Shown piece by piece: positions 25,244 to 34,139 of a DNA stretch of 64,000 bases (position 1 is the first letter of the stretch; each line of letters starts with the position of its first letter). The translations under genes were made by a program, and so were the position numbers. This DNA is from Pseudomonas sp. LS44 (GTDB lineage Bacteria > Pseudomonadota > Gammaproteobacteria > Pseudomonadales > Pseudomonadaceae), in the NCBI RefSeq assembly GCF_024730785.1, contig NZ_CP102830.1:1364001-1428000 (forward strand). Reading direction: 5' to 3'. The notes beneath the pieces are model-generated. The model was not told the origin of the DNA. It did not search any database and saw only the letters and a list, made by a program, of their open reading frames with translations.

Positions 25244-27370
25244 ATGCTCGAACCGGCTCTGCGCATCCTCAAAGACGTTTTCGGCTACGACAGCTTCCGT
25301 GGCCGTCAGGCGGCGATCATCGAGCAGGTGGCAGGCGGCGGCGATGCGCTGGTGTTGATGCCCACCGGTGGCGGCAAATCCCTGTGCTTTCAGGTCCCGG
25401 CGCTGCTGCGCGACGGCCTGGCGGTGGTGGTTTCGCCGTTGATCGCGTTGATGGACGACCAGGTCGCCACTCTCGATGAGCTGGGCGTCGCCGCGGTGGC
25501 GCTGAACTCCACGCAGAGCGCCGAAGAACAGCGCGCGATCGCCGAGCGGTTGCGCAATGGCGAGATCAAACTGCTGTATCTGGCTCCTGAGCGCTTGGTC
25601 CAGCCGCGCATGCTGAGCTTCTTGCAAAGCCTGAATATCGCCCTGTTCGCCATTGACGAGGCGCACTGCGTCTCGCAGTGGGGGCATGATTTCCGTCCCG
25701 AATATTTGCAGTTGGGTCAGCTCGCCGAGCTGTTTCCTCATGTGCCGCGCATCGCCCTGACCGCCACGGCGGACATGCGCACCCGCGAGGAGATCGTCCA
25801 GCGTCTGCATCTGGAGAACGCCGAGCGCTTCCTCTCCAGCTTCGATCGACCGAATATCTTCTACCGCATCGTCGCCAAGGATCAGCCGCGCAAGCAGTTG
25901 CTCGGCTTTCTCGCCGAGCGGCGCGGTGATGCCGGTATCGTTTATTGCCTGTCGCGCAAAAAGGTCGAGGAAGTCGCGGCCTTTCTCAGCGAGCAAGGCT
26001 TCCCGGCATTGCCGTATCACGCCGGACTGGCCAACGAACTGCGCGCCTACCACCAGAAGCGCTTCCTCAATGAGGAAGGGCTGATCATGGTGGCGACCAT
26101 CGCTTTTGGCATGGGTATCGATAAGCCCAACGTGCGTTACGTGGCGCATCTCGATTTGCCCAAGTCATTGGAAGCCTATTACCAGGAAACCGGTCGTGCC
26201 GGCCGCGACGGTCTGCCGGCGGATGCCTGGATGGCCTATGGGCTGCAGGACGTGATCTTCCTCAAGCAGATGCTCAGCAATTCCGAAGGCGATGAACGTC
26301 ACAAGCGCCTGGAGCAACACAAGCTCGACGCCATGCTGGCGCTGTGTGAGCAGGTGCGCTGTCGGCGTCAGGCGTTGCTGGCCTATTTCGACGAGGAAAT
26401 GCCGCAGCCCTGCGGCCATTGCGACAACTGCAACGACGAGGTGCAGACCTGGGATGCCACCGAGCCGGCGCGCCAGGCACTGTCGGCGATCTATCGCAGC
26501 GGCCAGCGCTTCGGCGTCGGCCACTTGGTGGACATCCTGCTCGGCCGCGACAACGACAAGGTTCGCAGCCTCGGTCACCAGCACCTATCGGTCTTCGGCG
26601 TCGGCAAGGCGCTCAGCGAAAGCGAATGGCGCTCGCTGTTTCGTCAGCTGGTCGCGCGCGGCCTGGCGGATGTCGATCTGGAAGGTTTTGGCGGTCTGCG
26701 CCTCTCCGACAGCTGCCGTGCGCTGCTGCGCGGCGAGGTCAATCTCGAACTGCGTCGCGACCTGAAGCCACAGCAATCCGCCAAAGTGGCGAAAAGCGCC
26801 GCCAGCCAACTGGTGCGCAGCGAAGAGCGCGGCCTCTGGGAAGCCCTGCGCGCGTTACGGCGCAAGCTGGCGGAAGAACATGCGGTGCCGCCGTACGTCA
26901 TCTTCCCGGACGCGACATTGCTGGAAATGCTTCGCAGCCAACCCGGCTCGCTGGCGGAAATGGCTCAGGTTAGCGGGGTGGGCGCGCGCAAGCTGGAGCG
27001 CTATGGCACGGCGTTTCTCGAAGTGCTCAACGGCGCGGTCGAGGCGCCGCCGCCGGTGGCCGATTTGCGCCATGAGCTGACCAGTCTGGCGCGTGCCGGA
27101 ATGACGCCGATGCAGATCGCCGCGCAGCTCAAGTGCAGCGAGAAGAACGTCTACAGCCTACTGGCCGAGGCAATCGGCCTGCAGCAATTGTCGGTGGAGC
27201 AGGCACTGGATGTGCCGGAAGAGCTGTTGGGCGAAATCCAGGACGCGTTTCTCGACGGCGAGGGGGAATTGCCGCCGGTAGCGTCGATCAGCGAGCAGTT
27301 TGCCGGACGCGTTCCCGAGGGCGTGTTGTATTGCGTGCGTGCGGCGCTGCAAGCGGAGTTCCAAGTGTAA
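25244..27370 (+). CDS. recQ: ATP-dependent DNA helicase RecQ
   Basis: 3'-5' DNA helicase acting in recombination and fork repair, 708 aa. Walker A has K45 (MPTGGGKSL), the DEAH box is [13 protein letters not shown], and motif VI is [12 protein letters not shown]. The RQC zinc site is CEQVRC with CGHCDNC, followed by a winged helix. An HRDC domain lies at about residues 525-600, and a further C-terminal helical extension follows. I chose ATG 25244 (MLEPALRIL) over an earlier in-frame start by comparison with RecQ N-termini. Confidence 0.95.
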   Translation: MLEPALRILKDVFGYDSFRGRQAAIIEQVAGGGDALVLMPTGGGKSLCFQVPALLRDGLAVVVSPLIALMDDQVATLDELGVAAVALNSTQSAEEQRAIAERLRNGEIKLLYLAPERLVQPRMLSFLQSLNIALFAIDEAHCVSQWGHDFRPEYLQLGQLAELFPHVPRIALTATADMRTREEIVQRLHLENAERFLSSFDRPNIFYRIVAKDQPRKQLLGFLAERRGDAGIVYCLSRKKVEEVAAFLSEQGFPALPYHAGLANELRAYHQKRFLNEEGLIMVATIAFGMGIDKPNVRYVAHLDLPKSLEAYYQETGRAGRDGLPADAWMAYGLQDVIFLKQMLSNSEGDERHKRLEQHKLDAMLALCEQVRCRRQALLAYFDEEMPQPCGHCDNCNDEVQTWDATEPARQALSAIYRSGQRFGVGHLVDILLGRDNDKVRSLGHQHLSVFGVGKALSESEWRSLFRQLVARGLADVDLEGFGGLRLSDSCRALLRGEVNLELRRDLKPQQSAKVAKSAASQLVRSEERGLWEALRALRRKLAEEHAVPPYVIFPDATLLEMLRSQPGSLAEMAQVSGVGARKLERYGTAFLEVLNGAVEAPPPVADLRHELTSLARAGMTPMQIAAQLKCSEKNVYSLLAEAIGLQQLSVEQALDVPEELLGEIQDAFLDGEGELPPVASISEQFAGRVPEGVLYCVRAALQAEFQV

Positions 27371-27459
27371 GCCAGTCACGTCAAACGGATGACGACAAAC
27401 TTGTGACGATCGTCCCAAGCGGATATGGTGTCACAAGGCCTCCGCCAGAAGAGGTAAGC

Positions 27460-28617
27460 GTGACAACACACCACAGCTGGTTGGACGACGTCCGCCCCAA
27501 TCCGTATGCCGATCAGCTCGCCATGGGCTTTCGCGGCCTCCGCTTCGCTCGTCCTTTGGAGAGCCAATACCGACTTTACCTGCAGGAAGACTCCTTCGAT
27601 CTCAAGCGCATCGCGCTGAGCGTCGGCGTGTTGGTGTGGCTGGCATTCGCCGGCCTCGACCTAGTCCTGATTCCCAGTCTCGAGCGCTGGTGGATGCTCT
27701 CGATCCGCTTGGGCGTACTGCTGCTGTTGCTTGCCTGCGGCATGCTGATGCTGATCCGCCGCCACACGCATCTGCTGGTGCCGCTGAGCCTGACCTGCAT
27801 CGTCGCGCCTGGTCTTGGCGCGGCGGCAGTCGTGGCGGTCGCTCATACGGTTGATCAGACCTATCCCTATGAAGGCCTGCTGCTGATCTGCATGGCTGCC
27901 TATTTTCTTGCCGGGTTGCGCTTGTCCGAGGCGCTGGCCAGTTCGCTGGTGGTGCTGCTCGGTTATGTCGGCTTCGAGTTGCTGTCCGGGTTACCGGTTA
28001 CTCGGCTGATCAACAACGTACTGTTTTTGATCTTCGGCAACGTGATGGGTTTGGTCGGCGGTTATTTGCTGGAATACAAAGCGCGTGAGCACTTTCTGAT
28101 CAGCCGGCTGATGCGCGTGCTGGCTGACCGTGACAGTCTGACCAGCCTGCACAACCGGCGCAGCTTCAATCGGCAACTGGAGCGGCTCTGGCGCCAAGCT
28201 CAGCGCGAGCACCGGAACCTGGCGCTGCTGCTGTGCGATATCGATCACTTCAAGGCTTACAACGATTGCTACGGCCACCAAGCGGGCGACAATGTCCTGC
28301 GCCGTACTGGTGGGGTATTCAGCGAGGCAGCCAGGCGCCCGCTGGACATGGCGGTCCGCCTGGGTGGCGAAGAGTTCGCGGTCCTGCTTTACGACCTCTC
28401 TATGGAGCAAGCCCTGCAGCGTGCCGAAGAGCTACGCCTGGCACTGGCGGAGTTGAACATCCGCCACGAGGGCTCAAGCACTGCGGAGATGGTCACTATG
28501 TCGATTGGTGTCGCGTGCATGCGTCCGGCCGATGGCGGGGAATTCAGCCAGCTGTATGAGTGTGCCGACCGTGCCCTGTACCGGGCCAAGGCCTTGGGGC
28601 GTAATCAGGTGGTCTGA
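27460..28617 (+). CDS. Membrane diguanylate cyclase, HsbD-like
   Basis: Makes c-di-GMP from GTP at the inner membrane; 385 aa. The N-terminal half has about six hydrophobic segments (residues about 47-205). The C-terminal GGDEF domain has an intact GGEEF active site and an RPLD inhibitory I-site five residues before it, so product feedback is likely. GTG at 27460 follows GAGG. Placement after recQ and before a MarR gene matches P. aeruginosa hsbD (PA3343) as I recall it. Here the hptB-hsbRA genes are not adjacent, so orthology is likely but the pathway link is unproven. Confidence 0.85.
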   Translation: MTTHHSWLDDVRPNPYADQLAMGFRGLRFARPLESQYRLYLQEDSFDLKRIALSVGVLVWLAFAGLDLVLIPSLERWWMLSIRLGVLLLLLACGMLMLIRRHTHLLVPLSLTCIVAPGLGAAAVVAVAHTVDQTYPYEGLLLICMAAYFLAGLRLSEALASSLVVLLGYVGFELLSGLPVTRLINNVLFLIFGNVMGLVGGYLLEYKAREHFLISRLMRVLADRDSLTSLHNRRSFNRQLERLWRQAQREHRNLALLLCDIDHFKAYNDCYGHQAGDNVLRRTGGVFSEAARRPLDMAVRLGGEEFAVLLYDLSMEQALQRAEELRLALAELNIRHEGSSTAEMVTMSIGVACMRPADGGEFSQLYECADRALYRAKALGRNQVV

Positions 28618-28664
28618 GGCCGAACGGTAGCGCGGCGAGCTCTTGCCCCGGGCTTTAAGGTTGT

Positions 28665-28680
28665 GATTAGCTCGCTAATC
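28665..28680. promoter_or_regulatory. Palindromic operator upstream of the MarR gene
   Basis: GATTAGC-TC-GCTAATC is a perfect 7-bp inverted repeat ending 33 bp before the regulator start. A related half-site pattern (ATTAGCTTTAGCGATT) follows immediately. MarR proteins usually bind such sites in their own promoters. GATTAGCT recurs at about 29198, upstream of the FimV-like gene. Confidence 0.6.
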
Positions 28681-28713
28681 ATTAGCTTTAGCGATTATCC
28701 AGAGCCCCACCTG

Positions 28714-29145
28714 ATGCCCGAGCTCGATCAACACCGTTTTGGAATGCAATTGTCCCATTTGTCTCGCGCCTGGCGTGCGGAGCTGGACCGCCGGCTGGTT
28801 GGCTTGGGCCTGTCACAGGCGCGCTGGCTGGTGTTACTACATCTGTCGCGCTTCGAGGCCATGCCGACCCAGCGTGAGCTGGCGCAAAGCGTGGGCGTAG
28901 AAGGACCGACCCTGGCGCGTCTGCTCGACAGTCTAGAGGCTCAGGGATTGGTTAGCCGCCAGGCCGCCGAAGACCGACGTGCGAAGAAAATCGCTCTGCA
29001 GCCCAATGCCGGCCCGTTGATTCGGCAGATCGAAGCGATCTCCAGCCAACTGCGCGCCGAACTGTTCAGTGGAATTGATCAGGAAGATCTGCTTCGCTGC
29101 CAGCAAATCCATGCCCAAATCCTCGCGAACCTCGAGCGTCGCTAG
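28714..29145 (+). CDS. MarR-family transcriptional regulator
   Basis: A 143-aa winged-helix regulator. The recognition region TQRELAQSVGVEGPTLARLLDSLE and wing EDRRAKKIALQP are typical of MarR/SlyA proteins. The ATG at 28714 (MPELDQHRFG) fits family length; earlier in-frame codons overlap the operator. Ligand and targets are unknown. It sits between the hsbD-like and FimV-like genes on the same strand. Confidence 0.9.
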   Translation: MPELDQHRFGMQLSHLSRAWRAELDRRLVGLGLSQARWLVLLHLSRFEAMPTQRELAQSVGVEGPTLARLLDSLEAQGLVSRQAAEDRRAKKIALQPNAGPLIRQIEAISSQLRAELFSGIDQEDLLRCQQIHAQILANLERR

Positions 29146-29417
29146 CCCCTGAGTTGGTAGTTTTGAGACCTCGCTAACAATTCTCGCTCGTCGGTTTGAT
29201 TAGCTGAGAGGCGGCGATCTTGCGTATCATGCGCCATCCGTGTGATGGCAGATTGCTTTCCTTTCCGGCAATCCTGGAATTCCGCACCCATAATCAACGT
29301 CAATCGGGCACCAGGATGGTTCCCGTCGTTACGTTTTAGCTGCCTGCCTGTTGGTTGCTCGTGGAAGATCCGCGGGGTAGAGGCCACAGCGTGCAGATTG
29401 AAATGCGGAGTTAATGC

Positions 29418-31547
29418 ATGGCTTGGATTCGTCGATTGTTGCTCACGCTAGCCACTGGCACCTTGGTTTCTCCAGGCTTGGCGGCGGCCCTGGGGCTTGG
29501 CGACATCAGTCTGCATTCGGCGCTGAATCAGCCGCTCTCGGCGGAAATTCAGCTCCTCGAACCGGGCGATCTGGAAAGTCACGAGCTGCAAGTGCGTCTG
29601 GCTCCGGCCGACACCTATGCGCGGCTAGGCGTCGAGCATTTTCCGTTCCTCACCGATCTGCGTTTCACGCCAATCATTCGCGGGCGTAACAGCGTGATCC
29701 GCGTGGTATCGCGCAAGCCAGTGCGTGAGCCGTACCTGAATTTCATCATCGAAATCGTGCGTCCCAACGGCCACCTGTTGCGCGAATACACCCTGCTGCT
29801 TGATCCACCCGGTGCGCCACTTGCCTCTGCCGCTGTGCCGGTGTCTGCGCAGGTAAGTACCGCGCCGCTACGTCGGCGTGAGGCTGTAGCGAACTCAGCG
29901 CGTGCCGCATCTCCTGCTCCGGCGCCTGCCGCCATCCAAGGCAAGCAGTACACCGTGCGCGCTGGCGATAGCCTGTGGAATATCGCCCGGCGAGTCCGGG
30001 CGCTCGACGGCTCCCAGTCGCTGGCGGAGCTGATGCAAGGCATCCACGCGCTTAATCCCACCGCCTTCATTGCCGGCGACAGCAGCCGCTTGATTGTCGG
30101 CAAGACCCTGTTGTTACCCGATGCCGCGCAGGTTGCTCAAGCAGCACCCGTTCCCGCGCCAGCCATCGCCGAGGTAAACCCAGCGCCAGCGGCGAACATG
30201 CCAGCGCCGGTCGTCAGCGAGGCGGTGCCGAGTGCAGCCGACGCCACGCTGCAACAATTGGGCGCGGTGCAGCAGCGCCTGGAGCATGAATTGGCCGGTC
30301 AGGCGAGCGAGAATCTGCAATTGCAGCAGGGCGTCGCGCAGCTGCAGTTGCGCCTGGAAAGCCTCGAGCAGCAATTGAGCAACAAGGACCAGCAAATCGC
30401 CGCTTTGCAGGTACAGTTGGCCCAGGCTGATCGCCAGGCGGGCAGCGCCAGCCCCCCGGCAACCGATAGCCGCGTCAGTGAGCCGGCGGCGCCCGCCATC
30501 GCGACGCTCGCACCGCCGGCGCAGGAACGTTTCAACCTGATTTGGCTGATCGCCGCCCTGGCCCTGCTTCTGGCTCTGGTATTACTGTTGCTGGCGCGTC
30601 GCCGGCAGAATGCACCACCAATCGTTCCTGTCGTTCCGACCGTGGTGATCACGCCAAGTATCGCTGCGCTCAATGACACCGAGCCGACGCCGTTGGCTGT
30701 CGCCCCTTTGTCGCGCGCACACACTCCTGCGGCGCCGGTCGATGCTCTGGAAGGGGCCGCGCTGTACATCGCCTATGGACGTTACGGTGCGGCCATGAGC
30801 GTGCTGCGCAAGGCCGCGCACAAGCAACCGCAGCGCACCGAAGTCCAGCTGCGCCTGCTCGAGGTGTTGGGGCTGATGGGTGATGCATCCGGCTTCACTC
30901 GCCAGCTCGCCGTGCTCACCGGCCTGGGTGTTGATACTGCGCTGCTCGAACCGATCAGGACCCGCTATCCGCAACTGGACGGTGTTTCCGTCGAGACCGA
31001 GGCACACAATGACGTGTTGCTGATCGACGAGCCGGCCAGTAACGCCCCGGAGGCGCCCGCACAGGCCGACGACTTTTTGCTCAATCTCGATGATCTGACC
31101 CTGGATGCCGACTGGGATTTAGTCAGCCCGTTTGCTGCCGAGAAAACGGCAAGCAGCAAGCCGGTGGTGGAGCAGCCGGCGTTGCTCGATCCAGACTTCC
31201 GCTCGAACCTGCAAGATATGCCTGAAGTGCACGAGCTGCACGATCATGGGTTTGGCGAGCCGTTGCAGATCGACACGCAAGACGTCGATGAAGCCCTGGA
31301 CGAAGAGTTCCTCGACGTGTTCTCCGATCCGCGCCTTAACGATCAACCAGGCGACCGCTCGGCGCCAACCCGCGATCTGTCGCATCTGGCCGGGGATCAG
31401 GCCAACGTCGCCAAACTCGATTTGGCCTTGGCCTATATCGACCAAGGCGATATGCACAGCGCCTGTAACATCCTCAACGAAGTGATCAGCGATGGCAGTC
31501 CGGAGCAGAAACAGGAAGCTCGGGCGCTGCTGGCGCGCATCGCGTAA
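29418..31547 (+). CDS. FimV-like peptidoglycan-binding membrane protein
   Basis: A 709-aa inner-membrane protein with the FimV layout. Signal peptide (about 1-24), FimV N-terminal domain (GLGDISLHSALNQPLSAEI onward), LysM at about 178-233 (YTVRAGDSLWNIARR), a Gln/Leu-rich coiled coil at about 275-345, one membrane helix at about 373-397 (WLIAALALLLALVLLLL), an acidic cytoplasmic region, and a FimV C-terminal TPR-like end (LDLALAYIDQGDMHSACNIL). FimV helps assemble polar type IV pilus and signalling machinery. This copy lies in the position I recall for the paralogue PA3340, not fimV itself, so I give no symbol. Confidence 0.85.
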   Translation: MAWIRRLLLTLATGTLVSPGLAAALGLGDISLHSALNQPLSAEIQLLEPGDLESHELQVRLAPADTYARLGVEHFPFLTDLRFTPIIRGRNSVIRVVSRKPVREPYLNFIIEIVRPNGHLLREYTLLLDPPGAPLASAAVPVSAQVSTAPLRRREAVANSARAASPAPAPAAIQGKQYTVRAGDSLWNIARRVRALDGSQSLAELMQGIHALNPTAFIAGDSSRLIVGKTLLLPDAAQVAQAAPVPAPAIAEVNPAPAANMPAPVVSEAVPSAADATLQQLGAVQQRLEHELAGQASENLQLQQGVAQLQLRLESLEQQLSNKDQQIAALQVQLAQADRQAGSASPPATDSRVSEPAAPAIATLAPPAQERFNLIWLIAALALLLALVLLLLARRRQNAPPIVPVVPTVVITPSIAALNDTEPTPLAVAPLSRAHTPAAPVDALEGAALYIAYGRYGAAMSVLRKAAHKQPQRTEVQLRLLEVLGLMGDASGFTRQLAVLTGLGVDTALLEPIRTRYPQLDGVSVETEAHNDVLLIDEPASNAPEAPAQADDFLLNLDDLTLDADWDLVSPFAAEKTASSKPVVEQPALLDPDFRSNLQDMPEVHELHDHGFGEPLQIDTQDVDEALDEEFLDVFSDPRLNDQPGDRSAPTRDLSHLAGDQANVAKLDLALAYIDQGDMHSACNILNEVISDGSPEQKQEARALLARIA

Positions 31548-31570
31548 CCGCCGATTCGTCATTGTCATCA

Positions 31571-31598
31571 AACGCCGCCCAGATTTCTGCGCGGCGTT
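31571..31598 (+). terminator. Rho-independent terminator after the FimV-like gene
   Basis: AACGCCGC (31571-31578) pairs with GCGGCGTT (31591-31598), followed by TT; the loop is 12 bases. It lies 24 bp after the FimV-like stop. Confidence 0.75.
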
Positions 31599-31667
31599 TT
31601 GCGTTGCGGCCTTGCCGGCGCCGCGCCGCTATGATGGTCTGCACCTCCCATCCCAGAGCCATTCGTC

Positions 31668-31955
31668 ATGTCCAGCAAACCCGAGATTGTCATCACCTAT
31701 TGCACCCAGTGCCAATGGCTGCTGCGTGCCGCCTGGCTGGCTCAGGAGCTGCTCAGCACCTTCGCTGACGATCTCGGTAAGGTCAGCCTGGAGCCGGGCA
31801 CGGGCGGCGTGTTTCGCATCACTTGTGCGGACGTACAGATCTGGGAGCGCAAGGCAGACGGCGGTTTCCCCGAGGCCAAAGTGCTCAAACAGCGGGTCCG
31901 CGACCAGATCGACCCGGAGCGCGATCTCGGCCACAACGACCGACGAACGGAATAA
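31668..31955 (+). CDS. SelT/SelW/SelH (Rdx) family thioredoxin-like protein
   Basis: A 95-aa protein with the Rdx fold pattern. The CxxC motif is C12-T-Q-C15 (ITYCTQCQWLLRAAW), where eukaryotic members use selenocysteine; here both positions are cysteine. LEPGTGGVFRITCADVQIWERK and GGFPEAKVLKQRVRD complete the family. A redox role is inferred from the family. It is an independent small gene between a terminator and hldD. Confidence 0.9.
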   Translation: MSSKPEIVITYCTQCQWLLRAAWLAQELLSTFADDLGKVSLEPGTGGVFRITCADVQIWERKADGGFPEAKVLKQRVRDQIDPERDLGHNDRRTE

Positions 31956-32096
31956 CGCCAATCCAGACTGTTGTCCTGGGTCAAGGGTGACGGCCCTGGC
32001 TTCGGTAGGCTGGGTGCTTCTGAACTTTTTAGAGGCGCTTCCTAGGTTGGCAATGGCCGACGCGCAGCCCCTAGGGACAGGCTCTCAGGATTGGCC

Positions 32097-33092
32097 ATGA
32101 GCATCATCGTTACCGGCGCCGCTGGTTTCATCGGCAGCAACATCGTCAACGCACTGAACGAGCGCGGCGAGACCGACATCATCGCGGTGGACGATCTCAC
32201 CAGCGGCGATAAATTCCGCAATCTGGTCGACTGCGAAATCAGCGACTACCTGGACAAGCGCGACTTCCTCGCCCGTTTTTCTCGCGGTGATTTCGGCCTG
32301 GTCCGCGCGGTGTTTCACCAAGGCGCCTGCTCCAGCACCATGGAAGGCGATGGCCGTTTCATGATGGATAACAACTATCGCTACAGCTGCGAGCTGCTCG
32401 ACGCCTGCCAGAACGTCAGTGTGCCGCTACTGTATGCGTCGTCGGCGGCGGTCTATGGCGGTGGTCAGGTATTCCGGGAAAGCCGCGAGTTTGAGCGGCC
32501 GTTGAATGTTTATGGCTACTCCAAATTCCTCTTCGACCAAAAGGTCCGGCGTCTGTTGCCGCGCGCCCGCAGCCAGATCGTCGGCTTGCGCTACTTCAAC
32601 GTCTATGGCCCGCGCGAGCAGCACAAGGAGCGCATGGCGTCGGTGGCGTTTCATTGCTTTCAGCAGTTCCGGGCTACCGGCAAGGTCAGCCTGTTCGGCG
32701 CCTATGGCGGCATGGACGGCGGCGAGCATCAGCGCGACTTCATCTCGGTCGAGGATGTCGCCAAGGTCAATCTGCACTTTTTCGATCACCCGCAACGCTC
32801 GGGAATTTTCAATCTGGGCAGCGGGATGGCGCAGCCGTTCAACGATGTGGCGGTGAGTATGGTCAATGCCCTGCGCGCGCAAGACGACCTGCCGCCGCTC
32901 GACCGCGTGGCGATGGTCGAGCAGGGCTTGCTGGAATACAGCGAATTCCCCGATGCCCTGCGCGGCAAATATCAGTGCTTCACGCAGGCCGATATTGATT
33001 TGCTGCGCGAGGCCGGCTATCAGCAACCGCTGTTGCGGGTGGAGCAGGGCGTGGAGCGCTATTGCCGCTGGCTGCTCAACGAGCTGGGCTAA
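32097..33092 (+). CDS. hldD: ADP-L-glycero-D-manno-heptose 6-epimerase
   Basis: Converts ADP-D-glycero- to ADP-L-glycero-manno-heptose for the LPS inner core; 331 aa, usual length. The NADP-binding motif GAAGFIGSN is at the N-terminus. SSAAVYG and YGYSK provide the catalytic Ser/Tyr/Lys. [10 protein letters not shown] and [12 protein letters not shown] match HldD (RfaD). AGGA lies 7 bp before ATG 32097. No other LPS genes are adjacent. Confidence 0.95.
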   Translation: MSIIVTGAAGFIGSNIVNALNERGETDIIAVDDLTSGDKFRNLVDCEISDYLDKRDFLARFSRGDFGLVRAVFHQGACSSTMEGDGRFMMDNNYRYSCELLDACQNVSVPLLYASSAAVYGGGQVFRESREFERPLNVYGYSKFLFDQKVRRLLPRARSQIVGLRYFNVYGPREQHKERMASVAFHCFQQFRATGKVSLFGAYGGMDGGEHQRDFISVEDVAKVNLHFFDHPQRSGIFNLGSGMAQPFNDVAVSMVNALRAQDDLPPLDRVAMVEQGLLEYSEFPDALRGKYQCFTQADIDLLREAGYQQPLLRVEQGVERYCRWLLNELG

Positions 33093-33095
33093 GCG

Positions 33096-33971
33096 TTAGG
33101 CGCTCGGCGTCGCCTTTGCCTTCGGAATATGTCGCGACGATAGAACGATGGCGAAGATGATCAAGGCGCCCCCGGCCAGCATGCTCAGCGTCGGTCGCTC
33201 GTGGAACAGTACCCAGGCGATGCTGATGCCATAAACCGGTTCGAGGGCGAGGATCACCGAGGTGGTACGCGCCTTGAGGACGCGCAGGCTGGCTACGAAC
33301 AGGCTGTGCGACAGACCGGTACAGAACACCCCGAGTATGCCGATCCACAGCCAGTCCATCGCGCTGACCGTGGGGAGCACCGACCAGGAAAACGGCAGCA
33401 GGCAAACGGCAATCGTCAGGTTCTGCCAGAGCGCCGCCTGCACCGGATCGACGCCTTTGGTGCTGACCCGATTGAGCAGCGAAACTAACGAAAACAGCAG
33501 CCCGGAAAGCACCGCCCAGAGCAGTCCTTGCGTCGCTTCGCTGGCCCATTCGAAATGCGGCGTGACTAACGCCAGCCCCAGGCAGACCAAGCCGACCACG
33601 ACAAATTCCAGCCAGTGCAGGCGCTCGCGAAACAGCACGCTTTCCAATAGCAGGGTAAAGGCCGGGAAGCCGGCGAAGCCGAGGGTGGCGATGGCCACGC
33701 CGGAGATCTTCACCGCATGGAAGAAGGTCAGCCAGTGCGCGCCAAGCAAGATACCGCCCAAGGCAAGCAGCAGGAGGCGCCGCATGGGGAGGGGCTGTGC
33801 ACTGCCACGGCTGACCAGACGGGCGAACAGCGTGAGGGCCAGCACGGCGAACAGCGCCCGGCCACAGGTGATCATCAGCGGGGTGGTTTGCGCCAGCTTG
33901 CCGAGTACCCCGGTCAGGCCAAACAGCACGGCGCCAAGGTGAATGGCCAGTAGCGCATGGCGGGTTTGCAT
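33096..33971 (-). CDS. EamA/DMT-family transporter
   Basis: A 291-aa inner-membrane transporter with about ten hydrophobic segments and the internal duplication of two EamA domains (LHLGAVLFG-like start of the first, LLWAVLSGLLFSLVSLLN start of the second). Substrate is unknown; members export amino acids or other small metabolites. The start MQTRHALLAIHLG is at 33971, only 4 bp from the end of a MITE-like element, and no clear ribosome site is visible. It converges with hldD, ending 3 bp after the hldD stop. Confidence 0.85.
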   Translation of the reverse strand: MQTRHALLAIHLGAVLFGLTGVLGKLAQTTPLMITCGRALFAVLALTLFARLVSRGSAQPLPMRRLLLLALGGILLGAHWLTFFHAVKISGVAIATLGFAGFPAFTLLLESVLFRERLHWLEFVVVGLVCLGLALVTPHFEWASEATQGLLWAVLSGLLFSLVSLLNRVSTKGVDPVQAALWQNLTIAVCLLPFSWSVLPTVSAMDWLWIGILGVFCTGLSHSLFVASLRVLKARTTSVILALEPVYGISIAWVLFHERPTLSMLAGGALIIFAIVLSSRHIPKAKATPSA

Positions 33972-33975
33972 CGGT

Positions 33976-34137
33976 TAGTGGCCTGTTTGGTTAATTCCGT
34001 TAGTCAATTTCGGCGCTGAGACCCTGATACTGCGTTACCGCTCCTCGCCATAGCCCTGCTATGACTCGTCGCGGTGCCTTGTCTCAGAGCCTCAGTCATC
34101 CGAACTTGAGATAACCAATTAACCGCACAGGCCACTA
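33976..34137. mobile_element. 162-bp inverted-repeat (MITE-like) element of a second type
   Basis: Ends TAGTGGCCTGTTTGGTTAATT (33976-33996, 21 bases, quoted in two parts: TAGTGGCCTGT and TTGGTTAATT) and 34117-34137 are inverted repeats matching 19 of 21. The interior contains a small palindrome CATAGCCCTGCTATG and a GCCTTGTCTC stretch. It fills nearly the whole gap between the cyaB stop (34140) and the EamA start (33971) and codes for nothing. A clean target duplication is not obvious. Confidence 0.65.
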
Positions 34138-34139
34138 GA

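Noticed and set aside
31668..31955. Selenocysteine in the SelW-like protein
   Set aside because: Both motif positions are normal Cys codons and there is no in-frame TGA.
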